DNA from: Diplonema papillatum
Taxonomy: Eukaryota; Euglenozoa; Diplonemea; Diplonemida; Diplonemidae
Length of the DNA stretch: 64,000 bases
Assembly (NCBI GenBank): GCA_030068145.1
Contig: JAPJBO010000470.1
Location: 1-64,000, forward strand
Direction of reading: 5' to 3'
Both the position numbers and the translations under genes were made by a program. Below, in pieces: positions 42,410 to 54,179 of this stretch (position 1 is the first letter of the stretch; every line of letters begins with the position of its first letter). The notes under the pieces were generated by a model. It had not been told where the DNA came from. It searched no databases and saw only the letters and a program-made list of their open reading frames with translations.

Positions 42410-43590
42410 CAGGGGCAGCTACGGTCGAAGACGGCAATTCGAGCGAGGAGTAAGGTTGATAACCAAAATGAGAGGCACGATGACCATCCGAAAGCAGGGT
42501 TGCAGGATGATGCTTGGTCAAGGATACGGTTGCTATGGCGACTGCGACAGAGAGATAACGCAAGATAGAGAGTCCTCCTTATGGGGTGGTCACACCTTCG
42601 CAGTCCCAGGGCCTCCACCCATGCCTGCATACGGTCGTCGACTGACCATTCCCGAGACGAGTTGGAATGCGGGTACCATCTTTCCGGAGATTTCCGGTTC
42701 CTCCCGTACTCTACAACTCCCCACATAAGTGAACGTGGACTCCGAAGTGGACACTCCTTTCAACCGGGTGCACGAATTCAGAATTCCGGGATGGGAGGCG
42801 TCTGAACAGGACGCGTCGTGTGCATGAGCGCAGGTTCAACCATCATCTGGTCTTCTGTTTGCGGTTGCAACCTTCGGTACCACGAGTTTGCCATTCTTAT
42901 GTCAAACTCTCCAATCCCCTCTTGGGTTTTGGTTTGGGCAAAAAGTATTCGCGCCCGCCATCTCCCGATGACCTTCCCACTTCTGACCACGCTGCAGCAG
43001 TCACGTGTAAACCGGGCAGACCCAGTAGTCCCCCATCTGGTCCCGAACGACGAGCACCGCTCCTGCACCCGAGTTTAGCTTTCGATGATTGGAAGCCGCA
43101 TCGGAAACAGTGTGTCCAAGGACTCAAAGGCAGGTCCTGCAGGTTTTCCAGCAACTGCTGGTTCGCCTTGAGGCCCTCCGAATCCGCAGGCTGCAGGGTA
43201 TGCCTCAACAACTGCCCAGGAGTCCAAGCTACAGTTGGTAGATGCATCCGGTTAGTAGAGGAAGAGGATCGGAGGAAGAGGAACACGGACGGCTCAAGAG
43301 AGCCGCGTCCGAAGCACACTAGCACACCTACCTGCTCACCTCACCCACTTTGCCCGCACCCGTCTACCCAACTACCCACCTGTTCACCCATCCACCGACC
43401 TGCCCACCGCCATCCACCCATCTAACCACTCAACTACCAACCTGTACATCTGCCCACCCACAGGCAGCCCCACTTTTTTCCACAAATCGGGCTGAGTATC
43501 GGGGAGTTGCGGGGAGTTTCGGGGAAGTGTCGGGGAGTTTTGGGGAGCTTACCAGGAGCCCGGACCAGGTGGACATCACCTGTTAGAAAT
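42410..43590. other. Intergenic, no gene supported
   Basis: Includes a CCCACCTACC-rich stretch (43320-43470) and the small TCGGGGAGTT array at 43497-43545. Confidence 0.4.
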
Positions 43591-43596
43591 ATAACT

Positions 43597-43912
43597 ACCG
43601 TATTTCCGGCCAACATTTTTTCCACCCAACATTTTTTTGGTAAAAATAGCAAGTTGTACTTCGGGTGCTCTGACTTTTTTTTTGTTTGTCCCCGCCCAGT
43701 GCTCCCGCTACCCTCACTTTTGGAGAGGAATTCAAATGACTGTTTGGGGCTTGTTTTTTTTTGTGCCCCCCAAATTTTCCCCCCCGTGTTGTGCAGGATA
43801 TTAGCTTCGTTTTTGCCTCGGTTTCCCGACCAACTTTCTTTTGCCGCTCTGGGACCTAGAAGCTTTTCTCCAGGGGGTCCGGGGGGCTCTGCCCCCCGGC
43901 GAACGGTACGGT
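43597..43912. repeat. Dispersed repeat with foldback-MITE arm and GC palindrome
   Basis: Starts CCGTATTTCCGGCCAACATT, shares CAAGTTGTACTT with 40485, and ends with GGGGGGCTCTGCCCCCCGGC then AACGGTACGGTACAG. That end matches the block at 17565-17613. Probably the two halves of a larger dispersed element. Confidence 0.55.
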
Positions 43913-43919
43913 ACAGGTG

Positions 43920-45060
43920 GAGAAAGTTTGCAGTTCTCAGTCTGTTTGTCACAATAAACACTGCACATTCCTGGAGGCAACAGCCCAGTTCAAATTCAAC
44001 CACCACTCGATACTGCGTGCTGGTAAATCATTGGCACGAGTAGACGCAGACCAGAGATCAAAGGCACTTGTGCCGACTCGGAGAGAAGCTGTCAAGAAAT
44101 CCGGGCTGCTTCTGAGCCTCGACTCTCTTTCTCGGCTCCAGCCCCTGTGGCAGCCCCAGACTTCTGCCCGCCAGCCCACGCCCAGCAGAGAGTAGACTGT
44201 GATGCAGTGCTTTGGCTACACGATACCACCAACGGGAAAAAGGTGAGGAATTCCTCACCCTCTTTTTTCGAGCCTCTTTTTTTGAGGAATTCCTCGCACT
44301 TTTTCGCTAGCGGGAGCACTGTCCCCGCTCCCCCAAAAAATCTGTACGCACCAGGGGACTGTAGAAACCCGGTTTCCCGGTTTTCGAAACCGGGTTTTTC
44401 CGGTTTCGATTTTTCGAAGAAGAAGAAGAAAAACGCGGCTCCTGGTCCAGGAACGTGACGGTCAAGCACAGCTTGCAAGCTTGAGTCGGAGGCAGCACAG
44501 TGCCACCATCCCGTCCACTCTGCCCTGCGGTTGACCGTCTCGACGAGCTTGTGTTCAGCGCGAGCGCCAAGCCCCAAGGTGCGCCAAGCCTTGATGCTAT
44601 AGTTTGGGAAATCGGTAGCCACTTGACCCGTAGGCCCGTGGCTCTGCAGTACCGCCGAACACGTGAAGCTTGGCTCCCGTGTAGCAGGCTTTCCCTGGTA
44701 CCTGGACAGCAGTAGTAGTATGTGTCGTCTGCCGAAGCAGCCGGAGTGTTCCCGAGGGTTTAGAAAAAAAAGATGACCCCCCTTGGATTTCGACCAAATA
44801 AATGGAAGGGAAAAGTTGAGAGCCCGGAGTTAAGGGGTTAAATGGATGAACCAGGGAAGGTACAAATCTGCACATAACAGTGTCATTTACGTTCAGGATG
44901 ATCGTGAACAAAGTTATGCTGAAACAAGGAAAGATGGCAGCGGAAGCCGCACCATATAGCACTGGGCGCTTACGAGCAGTGCATGGCGGGATTGCCGCGG
45001 CGTTTAATAATACGGTGACCACGTCAGCAACGCCGGTGGCCCGTCGTTTTGGCGCGGCTG
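43920..45060. other. Intergenic with short palindromes, no gene
   Basis: GAGGAATTCCTC occurs twice (44243, 44284). AACCCGGTTTCCCGGTTTTC and CGAAACCGGG form a hairpin near 44365-44400. No gene. Confidence 0.4.
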
Positions 45061-45075
45061 TGATGCAAAACGGAG

Positions 45076-45145
45076 CCAGTCGCCCAGCCAGTCGCCCAGC
45101 CAGCTGCCCAGCCAGGCACGCAGCCAGCCGGCCAGGACAACCCCC
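45076..45145 (+). repeat. Short CCAGTCGCCCAG repeat
   Basis: About five imperfect 12-bp units. Confidence 0.7.
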
Positions 45146-45149
45146 TTGT

Positions 45150-46210
45150 GAGCTGGTGGCAGGGAAAGGCCGAGGCGAGCCATCCAGTGCATCAGCCCAA
45201 AGAAACGCAAGGTCGCTTGCACATTGGTCTCTTGCCAAGATGAGCATCACAGGTGGTCAGAAAGTACTGGAGGTGTTGGCAAGGCCAGTGTCTTTACCAC
45301 ACCCGAAATGGGTCCAAAGGGCCCCGTGCAGCGCGAACCACAACCGCAGTTGGGCTTGCGCGCAGAAAACGGGAGTTTGGCTCAAGAAAACGTCAGCGTT
45401 GTGCACCATCATTATAACAATCAAAAGCGACACCCCCTACTCCATACAACTTCTATCAAACTTCTATATTCAGCATTGTGGGTAACACCATAAAAGCTTT
45501 TTTTCACTTACCACCTCCGTAGTTTGATGACGTGCACACCGCCACCGCAGGCCTATATCTCACCACTCCTCTCCGTTCCCTAGTTTGTCGGCGACAGTTC
45601 CAGGCACTCAGACACCCACCGGCACCGCAGAGCCGAAAACCCGGATTTTTCGCCGAAACCGGCTTTTTTGCTCGGTCAGACAAAGAGCTAAAGTCCCCTG
45701 ACACAAAGCTATGTCCCAAAAAAAAAAAACAGCTAACAAGTGCATCGTGCATGACCAACCTTTTTGTGACCTCTTGGCGGAAATGTGCCCCCAATGATGG
45801 TCAGCCCACTTCGGCCACCCTGTGTGTGCACCTGTGCAGGAAGCCCGTCTTGCAGAAACCATAAATGATGTGAACTTGTCGTCCATCGCCGCAGAAAGTA
45901 TCCAGATGAGGAAGTACCCGAGCCTGGATGGCCCATACTGCCAGGTCTTTGCAGATAAATCAGATAAATCAGATAAATGAGTCTAAATGAAGTCGGAAAC
46001 ACGTTCTTTGGCAAGTTGTTTCTGAACGAGGAATCTGCCGCTCCACAGGTGAACGGGAAGGTGACACAGTCGACCCACGTCATTGGTGAGCACTTTCCTG
46101 CCTAGAAAAGGTGAAGAGTTAAAAGGTTGCCCTTTCCGTATTCGGATTTCGGCCAGGTTGCATCCGCGAAGAACCCGAAAACGTCGCCTACCTGAGGGTG
46201 AGGGCCGCCC
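45150..46210. other. Intergenic, no gene supported
   Basis: Only short frames without domain-like sequence. Confidence 0.35.
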
Positions 46211-46215
46211 CCGGG

Positions 46216-46252
46216 TGGGCTCGAGGAGGGGTTCGACCCCCGCCTGAGCCCA
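46216..46252. other. Strong hairpin with B-box-like loop
   Basis: TGGGCTC pairs with GAGCCCA. Inside it GG-A-GGGG pairs with CCCC-C-GCC around the loop TTCGAC, which gives GGGGTTCGACCCC. It resembles an isolated tRNA T-arm or a terminator-like hairpin. No full tRNA can be folded around it. Confidence 0.35.
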
Positions 46253-46480
46253 TCTACACCCGTTTCTGAGCCATTAGAGGCTCATTTACCACCGCCTGTT
46301 GGTTGGAACCCGTTTTGGGGCTTGTGGGGGCAGAATGAAGTGCTACGGAAAGAATGTCCCCATGAATTCCCGTGTAGCAGGCATTGCCCGGTATACTCGT
46401 GCACGCATTAGGGGGAAACCCGAAGAAATGTAAGTACATGGTGTTAGGACCACCCGTAGCGAGTCTAGAGTAACCTTTTC

Positions 46481-46720
46481 CCCCAGTCCGGCGTTTGTGC
46501 AAAATCGAACCTTTTTGCCGGTCCGGCGTTTGTCCAACCCGAATCGTTTGCTCAGACTGGCGCAAATCCGCACCTTTTGCCCAGTCCGGCGGTTGTGCAA
46601 ACCCGAACCTTTTTGTCGAGTCCGGCGTTGGCGCAAACCCCAACCTTTTTGCCCAGTCCGGCGTTTGTGAAAACCCGAATCGTTTTGCCCAGTCCGGCGG
46701 TTGTGCAAACCCGAACCCGT
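46481..46720. repeat. ~36-bp tandem repeat (CCAGTCCGGCGTTTGTGCAA)
   Basis: About seven units containing TTTTGCCCAGTCCGGCG and TTGTGCAAACCCGAA. It borders the SINE-like unit at 46730-46965. Confidence 0.85.
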
Positions 46721-46729
46721 TGAACCCTG

Positions 46730-46965
46730 ATGATGCCAAGCTCGGCGTTTGGTGGCAAGTTTGGGGACCTGGTGCTAAGCTTGGGATGTTAGCAAGTTCG
46801 GGGCGCGTACCCGGGGAGGAGGGCCCCTCCGGACCGCCCTGGTGAACCTTTGATGCTGAGCGCGGACCCGGAAAAAAGTCCACCGGCGGGAACCGAACCT
46901 CCCACCCGTAGGTCACGGAACGTCGTCCACTGACGACTGGGCCACGCTGTTGTCCGCCGCGAGAA
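46730..46965 (-). mobile_element. tRNA-like SINE or tRNA-derived repeat, copy 1
   Basis: On the minus strand the head carries an A-box-like TGGCCCAGTCGTCAGTGG and a B-box-like GGTTCGGTTCC, with 30-40 bp between. These are internal Pol III promoter elements. The body contains GTACCCGGGGAGGAGGG and AGCAAGTTCGGGG (plus strand), also found at 50380-50410 in the same order. The T-stem pairs poorly, so it is not a clean tRNA gene. Confidence 0.35.
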
Positions 46966-46969
46966 ATCT

Positions 46970-47200
46970 TTTCGACGAATTGTGAATTCTCAAAAATACC
47001 ACAAAAAAAAACGGTAGAGAAAAGTCTACCCCCATGACCTGCCCCAGAAAAGTGGGATAGCTCGCTAGAGAGCTAAATTTGAGAAATTCAAATTTACCAA
47101 ACCTCTAGACTCGGAAAATATATTACCCAATCTGGCATCTTCTTAAAAGACGTTGGACTATCCATCTGAACAGAATGTATTTCTCGTTAAATTTGCTGTA
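46970..47200. other. Spacer before the Ser/Pro-rich gene
   Basis: AT-rich, no gene. Confidence 0.3.
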
Positions 47201-47203
47201 CGG

Positions 47204-47711
47204 CTACCAAGATGGCGGTGAAAACAAGCTGACATACTCAGCAGCGTAGTCGAAGTTGCTGTAATGCGACGAGACTCTTCCCTGAGGGTCTGGTGATTTC
47301 GACAGCGGGAAGATGGGTGATCTACTTCGCAGACGGGGCGACGATTCCCGCGAGCGCGCCAGTGCAATCTCCCTAGCAGTCGGAGGCGATAGACTTCGCC
47401 TCATGAGCACTTGGTCGGGTGTCGATGCCCGGTAAGAAAGTCCCTGAGGTGGGGGAAGATAAATGAGGAGTGCGCTACGAAATGATTGAAGAAGCGGACG
47501 GGGCTGCCAACTCGGCAAAAAGAAGCCTCGGTTGAACACATCGTGGACAGTAAGATCGGAAGCGCACGTCGGAGATGGCATCGGGCTTGCTGTGGTTGAC
47601 CGTAACGGTCGTGTTCCGGGATAAGGGACACTCAGGCGCCTCTTCTCCAGCACGCTGCAAGTGATGCGGGACTTGCGGTTAAGGTCGGACGGTTGGAGAG
47701 ACGATAACTTC
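47204..47711 (-). CDS. Ser/Pro/Arg-rich protein, probable 3' exon
   Basis: The frame is open from an acceptor-like CTTCACTTAAAAG at about 47712 to the stop at 47204. It reads PKLSSLQPSDLNRKSRITCS, VLEKRRLSVPYPGTRPLRS, then RESSPRLRSRSPIFPLSKSP and ends SNFDYAAEYVSLFSPPSW. No start codon fits, which suggests an exon. The same strand and similar composition as 48750-49634 make one gene with an intron of about 1 kb plausible. SP and RS dipeptides suggest a phosphorylated, disordered protein. Function unknown. Confidence 0.35.
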
Positions 47712-48749
47712 GGTCCGAACTTTTAAGTGAAGAAATAATTTACGGATATCTACATTCCCTCCGCTAGTCAAAAACATCCGGGCTTTTATAGTTGGAGACT
47801 CTTTTACTGCCCCGTTTCATCGGCTTCGAAGAACACGGACTTGCTTGAAGCCAGCCGACCATTAATCCTTGCTGCTAACCGAGTACACCTTGCCACGGCT
47901 GGTCAGGAAGGCGGAGGAGCCAAAACCGCGTTTTCTGCATCTCCGAATCTTCTGGAGGCTCGACAAGAATCGCCTCACGTATTCGTGACGTTTCACCCCC
48001 TTTCTGCTGAAACCTTCCTGTCATTGCCTTGCTTTTTGATGGATACCTACCCCCCGTGTTTAAGATGGATAAAAGAATCGGGTTTGGACGGTATCCATCC
48101 TAATCAAAAGGGATATCCATCTTTAAGACGGGGGAAGACGGGTCTTGGTTGGCTCGTGGCTCTTGGATAGAGCGTGGTCTCTAGTGACTGCTACAAAGGA
48201 CGCGGTCGAACTTCCTTCAGCTCATTCGCGTCATCAGCTTCCTTGAACCAACGAACAAGAAGGTTGTCTTATGGTTGCATCATGCACTGCTGTGTGACCG
48301 GTAGGATGCGTGCAAGCTCGAAAGCAACTTTGCATTTGCGCATTCGATTCGCTTTGCATGTCGTTGTACAACAAAAACGTGGCTCGCACTCGAAGCTTGT
48401 ACGGGACGAATCAGGGCTTGGACCACTCTGTCATTAACATTAGCTGAATCAGTGCGTTTGAATACACTACGAAGGCACCAGTACCGAAACCGTCTTTCCT
48501 GTGATTTCAGCCACGAGATAAGGAGGCAGGCAAATGAGAAACAGCCTCAGGAGAACAGTCACAGCGATGAGCTGATTGAGGGGAGACCGTCGTCCAAAAC
48601 CGTGGGCGTGGTATCGAGACGTTCAAGAGTTCCTTCTCGGCCATTTTCCATCCTAATCAAGAGGGTCAATACATCTTCAACACGGGGTAGGTAACTTTGG
48701 TTTCGGAGAAACTCAGATAGTGGCCAGCGTTGTTGGCTGATCGGACCTC
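47712..48749. other. Possible intron of the Ser/Pro-rich gene
   Basis: Contains a hairpin-like repeat at 48038-48135 (GATGGATACC.. and ATCCATCTTTAAGACGGGGG) with a partial relative near 48645-48690. No gene. Confidence 0.3.
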
Positions 48750-49634
48750 TCAGCACTTTGACTGAAGCAAATGGGCCGTACTGCAGTAGGTGACCGGGTG
48801 CACGCCTTCTGCATTTCTTGTGTTCATTAAATCTAGCGGACACAGAAACTCAAAAAAACACACCGTCGGTGGTCGTGCTGCAGGAAGAGCACCAGGTGAA
48901 GACGGGCCGGACAGCCGATGGACATTTCCCAGATCATGCACGAGGTGATGACAGCTGCTCAGCGAAGGAGACCGTGAAGCTCGTGCCAGCAAATGCGCAT
49001 CAACAGGTACGGGTCGCGGGGGCGGTAGCAGTCGAGCCGCGTGCAAAGGCAGTTGTCCTATCAGTGCCGGTGGATAAGGGTAGTCAGAGTAGGCCCCTGC
49101 TGTCCCTGGAATTGGCACACGCGATTCAGGTGGGAAAACATGTGCTCCGTGGAAAGGTTCCATGGAGGTGCCGGCCAGACCGGTAAAGCGATCATGGATG
49201 AAAAGATCACTGCGGGCAGGGAGTGGGTGATGCAGTGGAGGGGATCGCCGATAAGGATCGGCAAGCGGGAAGTCGTGGGGGGAAGACGGTGAAGAAGGAC
49301 CACGAAGAAAGGGGTGCAAAGATGGTTCGGCCGGAACGTTGTTCAAAGGACTAGGAGGCAGCGGGCTTTGATCCTTGAAATGCACTTGGCGCCGGGAGGA
49401 TACGGCAGGCTGCTGGCTGACTGGTGATCTTGCGTGGATCCGATCGGGATTATACCCCGCGGTTGTTGACGCAAGCGGAGAGTAGCTGGGTGACGGGAGG
49501 CGGTCGCTCCGAGGTGATACGATTCCGCACCGAAACTGCCTCGCTGCTGCAAGGTCTGGCACAGCTGCTACCGCAGCCCTGACTCTTTCAGACACCTGCC
49601 CCCTTTGAGGAGACACTGGTTGGTAATGTTCCAT
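48750..49634 (-). CDS. Ser/Pro-rich hypothetical protein, probable 5' exon
   Basis: Starts at ATG 49632-49634: MEHYQPVSPQRGQVSERVRA. The body is proline- and serine-rich and probably disordered: SDRLPSPSYSPLAST, DQSPLPPSPLNNVP, PFLRGPSSPSSPHDFPLADP. Many SP sites suggest regulation by proline-directed kinases. The true exon probably ends at a GT near 48861 (CCGACG|GTGTGTTT), because the residues after it (FFEFLCPLDLMNT) change in style. No known domain. Confidence 0.45.
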   Translation of the reverse strand: MEHYQPVSPQRGQVSERVRAAVAAVPDLAAARQFRCGIVSPRSDRLPSPSYSPLASTTAGYNPDRIHARSPVSQQPAVSSRRQVHFKDQSPLPPSPLNNVPAEPSLHPFLRGPSSPSSPHDFPLADPYRRSPPLHHPLPARSDLFIHDRFTGLAGTSMEPFHGAHVFPPESRVPIPGTAGAYSDYPYPPALIGQLPLHAARLLPPPRPVPVDAHLLARASRSPSLSSCHHLVHDLGNVHRLSGPSSPGALPAARPPTVCFFEFLCPLDLMNTRNAEGVHPVTYCSTAHLLQSKC

Positions 49635-49639
49635 TCTCA

Positions 49640-50225
49640 GACTTTTTCGGAGGCGACCTCACGTACGCTCTTTTCAGCTGCCCCCACGGCAGCGGCGCGG
49701 ATGCAAGCTTACTGCTTTCAGCACTTTCGGTGCGCCTGGCGTCGCCTTCTTCGTTGTTGCAAGGACACGGGTGCGGACAAATTACACACGCCTCCTCCTT
49801 ATTACTGGCATTGTTCCCTCGTATGTATAAGTATAAACTCCTGTGGTCGTGACGGTTTTTCAACACACGAGCCGAGAACATATCCGAACCGAACGAGATC
49901 TTGTTCAAGATTTTCGTACTTGTACGTCTTGCTCGTCTTCGGTGAGGGTACATGTTACTGTCCCACCTGTGACAAACATGTGCTTTTTACTCGTTCAGTA
50001 TCGGGGCAGCCCTTTGAGTCCTTGAGGCTTTTGTACGACACACCATTTTCTAGCGTTATTTCATTAGAACACGACAAACCGGATTAAAAAATCGATTAGA
50101 ATCCCCTTAGTCGTACTTGATGATCCACTTCGTCGCCTCAAGGCTCTTTTTGCACAACATGTGTGTACGACCCTTTCAAATAGAGAAGGTCCCCAGAGAA
50201 GGTGAATATATCTTGCTGTTGTTCA
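49640..50225. other. Intergenic, no gene supported
   Basis: Presumed promoter side of the Ser/Pro-rich gene. Confidence 0.35.
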
Positions 50226-50229
50226 TTGA

Positions 50230-50625
50230 ACCCAAAGCAAAGTTCGGGCGAAACTAAGTTCGGGCGAAGGTGAGTTGTTCGGGCGAAGCAACGTTCGGGT
50301 GAAGCTAAGTTCTGGTGTTCGGGCGATGCTAAAAGTGAAGCGAAGTTCGAGTGATGCTAAGTTTGGCCTGTGATGGCAAGTTCGGCGCCAGTACCCGGGG
50401 GTGCTCCCGGACCCCGGTTTCCCAGACTGCACCCGGGGTAACCCAAATACCGCGAGATACTGAGAAACTCCGCAAAAAAAACGCAAATTTCGGCACATTA
50501 GACCCCGAAACGCAACAAACCTCGAAAACAATCTTCGACCGGGAAAGTGTGAGGGGCGGGGTGCGAACCCGGGCCTACCGGCCTGAAGGCCGACGCCCGC
50601 TCACTCTGCCACCCCTATTGCATTT
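50230..50625 (-). mobile_element. tRNA-like SINE or tRNA-derived repeat, copy 2
   Basis: On the minus strand the head reads AGGGGTGGCAGAGTGAGCGG (A-box TGGCAGAGTG) and CCCGGGTTCGCACCCCGCCC (B-box), with GGGGTGG/CCGCCCC able to pair as an acceptor-like stem. The body holds GTACCCGGGGGTGCTCCC (plus strand), and the tail is a run of GTTCGGGCGAAG-type short repeats at 50241-50350. The layout matches 46481-46965: repeat, GTTCGGSGC.., GTACCCGGGG, then head. Confidence 0.45.
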
Positions 50626-50639
50626 TTGGCAGGGGGAAA

Positions 50640-51925
50640 AAAGCTTGCACCGCGCTATTATCTCGTCGTAGTAATACAATACACTTTCATAATTGTTGCA
50701 AGAAAAGTGGGGTTGGCTCGAATAGAGGCTATCATTCACATTGCATGTTCATAGGACCTCCAGTCTCGAAAGATTTGCTCTCAGGGAACGTGACTGTTGA
50801 TACACCTTGAGACCGTCAAACGTGATCGTACCTGTTCTTCACCCGGAATACGACATCGCAATGATTTGGGTTCTTGAAGGCCTGCCTGGGGTTGGCCCTC
50901 CCTCGAACTCGGGTTTGGGCCGCTTCAATGAGGAGACGCGGGAGCCAGTGTCTAGTGCTGGCTCCGTGTTGGTGCAACAATAAGGCTGCTATTCTCTCAT
51001 AGATAGCTCCCCAATGGCCCCCTCGGAAGCCCTCCGCGGCACCCGAAGGATCCCCCAGAAATGGCCCCGCGGGGCGACAACTTTAGATCACCAAAATCAA
51101 TTTCTGAACGGCCTTGACAGACTTTTGTAAGCCTCGGAGAATGCGACTTTCCGCCGTCAGGCTGGGCATTCCTTCACCTTCTACCGTCCAGCACCCTCGA
51201 AACGCGTTCGCAGCAGGTCTGCTTAATTCAGAGACGTATCCGAAAACGAGTGGTTCATCGCCCAGATGCGGCCATCTTCGACTTTCATCACGTCCCAACT
51301 CCTGAACTACGTTCCGTGAAAGTCAACCTCCACCCGTTTCACCTCATCAGTCGAATCGCGCGATGTATTACCTGCAAACGCGAGAGTACCAGGACTAGCA
51401 ACAGCCAAAACACTGCGACGAGAGGTGCGAAACCTGGTAATAAATCGACCGATCCGGGCGCCTGTCAGCAGACACTTATTGTGCTCAGGTTGCTAGCTCC
51501 GGACACGTTGCAAATTGCCTCGTTGCGGACTCGGCATGCTCGTGAGGTGGTCTCGGGTTGAAGACACATTACCGGACTCTGCGAATGAAGCGAGAGCGTC
51601 CGTTTGCCGACGTCGCGCAAGCGTAAACTGGCTCTTGAACTCTAAAAAGGCGAGGCTTTGGCACCCTGCATGCTACTAGCGGAAATGTTCATGAGCACCT
51701 CGCACACTTCCATCGTTCGTAAAACGGACGCCCAGGTATACGCCCAGGCTATACGGCTGGGGAGCCCCTGCGGGGTGCGCAAGAAAAAGACAGAACCACT
51801 GCATACTGACAACAAGATAAGGCCTAATTATTATGATACCCGCCCTTCATCTCTATTTATACATGCGCAAGTGCAAGTACCCAGGGGGTCGTCCACAGTC
51901 ACGTTGGCGGTTCGCTTTTTTTATA
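50640..51925. other. Intergenic, no gene supported
   Basis: No domain-like ORF or clear repeat. Confidence 0.35.
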
Positions 51926-52009
51926 GCTTAGGGTAGGCGGTTTTTTTTTTTGGCCCATGTCCGTCGGCCCACAGAAATTTACGCGCGCGCGCGCAAAAAA
52001 AAATAACTT

Positions 52010-54170
52010 TTCACATAGATGGCCGTTATATAACGTTATATAACGTTATATAACGTTATTCCCGGAGTTATTTGTTACCCCCCCCCTAAATCCAGAAAAA
52101 CCGTTATTGACCGTTATAAAACCGTTATTTGCCATTTTTGGTCGAAAAATAACGTTATTTGACCGTTATAACGTTATATAACGTTATAATAACGGTATAA
52201 TAACGTTATATAACGTTATAATAACGTTATATAACGTTATAATAACGTTATATAACGTTATATAACGTTATATAACGTTATATAACGTTATATAACGGGT
52301 TTTTACCAGTCCATGGGAGGTCACACTGTCCTCCAGATTTTGGTCATTTTTGGCCATTTTTGCCACATTTTCCAGATTTTGGCCAATTTTGGTTATTTTT
52401 GCCAATTTTTCCAGATTTTGGTCAATGTTGACCAGTTTTGCCGTGTTTTCCAGATTTTGGCCCATTTTGGCCGTTTTTACCGATTTGGCCAGGATTGGCC
52501 ATTTTTGCCATGTTTTTCAAAAATTTGGCTATTTTTGCCGATTTTTCCAGGTTTTGGTCATTTTTGGCCAGTTTTGCCATGTTTTCCAGACTTTGCCCAT
52601 TTTGGCCGTTTTTGCCGATTTTTCCAGGGTTTTGGTCATTTATGCCCTGCCCCTCACCAGAGCTATTCTTGTCTGAGTTTCTTAAACCCGCACAAGCTCG
52701 AACAGGCAGTCCGTGCGCGGAAAAAAAAAAAGGTCGAAAGACACCAATCTGTACGCCCATTCGGGATCGTCGGAAACACAAAAACACGTGTACCGCCCCA
52801 CCCGCTTCGATTTCAGCCACACTAGTCTTTCCAAAGGGAATATCGACTATGCCTGCGAAAAGCTCCCCGAAGGTCCAGCCGAAGCCGAAGGCTCAACCTA
52901 AAGCTCAGCCGAAAGCTCAGCCGAAGACCCCAGGTACACAGCGCAAACGGCCTCGCGCCGAAAGTACGGATAGCAACAGCAGCAGCAGCAGCGCCTCGGT
53001 TGCAAAGGCGCGACGCGGAAGGAAGAAGGTGGCGGAAACGCTGCGCGTCGAGGCCTTGTCCCGCGACCTGGCATTGACTGGCCCCAGCGTTCTCCCTGTC
53101 ACGAAACCACCAAGTAAGAGCCCGGAACAACGATTCATCGACCGGATCAAGAAAACCGACCCCGGGCTGGCTGGGTTCTACGGGAAGCGCCAGCTGTGAC
53201 TGCTCGACTTTGCATGTCTCGTGCTCATCATGCACCCATATTTGGTACTGGGACCTTGTCTGACTGGCATAGTACGCAACGGTCTGCCGAGTGGACAAGC
53301 TTGGACAAGTTGGACTCCAGTGGCCGGATCATGCTGGTGACATCTGCTGCCTCACGAAGGACACTGCAAACGACCGTTACGGGCCACCGACTGAGGGACA
53401 CGCGCCGGAAACCCAAAACTGCAGACATCCACATCCCAAGAACAACATCGCACAGTGAAAGAGTCATGTGAATCCGGAAGGATCGCGTTTGTCGCGCTTG
53501 GGTGGAAGTCCGCAAGAAAATAAGTAAAAGAGAAAAAGCTCTGGGGAGGGGCTATACGGACCCCTGAGGACCGGTTACTACGAATTCTTTTCGGACCAGG
53601 GTTTGTTTCCGAACAGTTTTTGTGACCGGGATCCAAAAATCGGCAAAAGTCTGGAAAAATTGGCAAAAATGGCCGAAATTGACCAAAATCTGGAAAATCG
53701 GGAAATCTGGAAAAATCGGAAAAAATGGCCGAAATTGACTGATCTGGATAAATCGGCCAGAGTGGCCAAAATCTCAAAATTGTCCAAAATCTTGAAAAAT
53801 CGGCAAAAATGGCCGAAATCTGGAAAAATCGGCAAAAATTGCCGAAATCTGGAAAAAATCGGCAAAATGGCCAAAACCTGAAAAAATCGGCAAAAGTCTG
53901 GAAAAATTGGCTAAGATTGACCAAAATCTGGCAAAAATGGCCAAAATCGGAAAAAATGGCCGAAATGGACCAAAATGAGGAAAAAATGACAAAAATCTGG
54001 AAACATGGCCAAAATCGGAAAAATTCTAAAAACCGTTATTTGCGTTATTTTTTCCGTTATTTTGCGTTTTCGACCGTTATATAACGTTATATAACGTTAT
54101 ATAACGTTATCACCGTTATAACGTTATATAACGTTATATAACGTTATCAACCGGCCATCTATGTTTTCAG
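52010..54170. mobile_element. Inner foldback unit with long repetitive inverted arms
   Basis: Left arm: ACATAGATGGCCG, then an array of the palindromic decamer ATAACGTTAT (52024-52300), then ~20-bp units like CCAGATTTTGGCCATTTTTG (52330-52640). The right arm has the same parts in reverse order and complement: GGCCGAAATCTGGAAAAATC units (53630-54030), ATAACGTTAT array (54050-54150), CGGCCATCTATGT. Foldback elements are known for such internally repetitive arms. It encloses the gene at 52849. Confidence 0.75.
52849..53199 (+). CDS. 116-aa basic protein in the foldback element
   Basis: Starts at ATG 52849 (MPAKSSPKVQPKPKAQPKAQ). The N-terminal third is Lys/Pro/Gln repeats (PKAQ x4), then KRPRAESTDSNSSSSSASVA, an AT-hook-like ARRGRKKVAE, and a more ordered C-terminus EALSRDLALTGPSVLPVTKP and EQRFIDRIKKTDPGLAGFYG. 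It would bind DNA or RNA. It is the only protein-like ORF inside the inverted arms, so it may be element-encoded or a captured host gene. No transposase residues are visible. Confidence 0.5.
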   Translation: MPAKSSPKVQPKPKAQPKAQPKAQPKTPGTQRKRPRAESTDSNSSSSSASVAKARRGRKKVAETLRVEALSRDLALTGPSVLPVTKPPSKSPEQRFIDRIKKTDPGLAGFYGKRQL

Positions 54171-54179
54171 AAAAAAAAA

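Noticed and set aside
46216-46252. Possible tRNA gene on the plus strand around GGGTTCGACCC
   Set aside because: Only a T-arm-like hairpin can be folded; no A-box or acceptor stem at the right distance.
52313-52840. Phe/Ile-rich frames such as FADFSRFWSFLAS, also mirrored at 53578-53992
   Set aside because: Translation of the repetitive inverted arms. Only the part from ATG 52849 looks like a protein.
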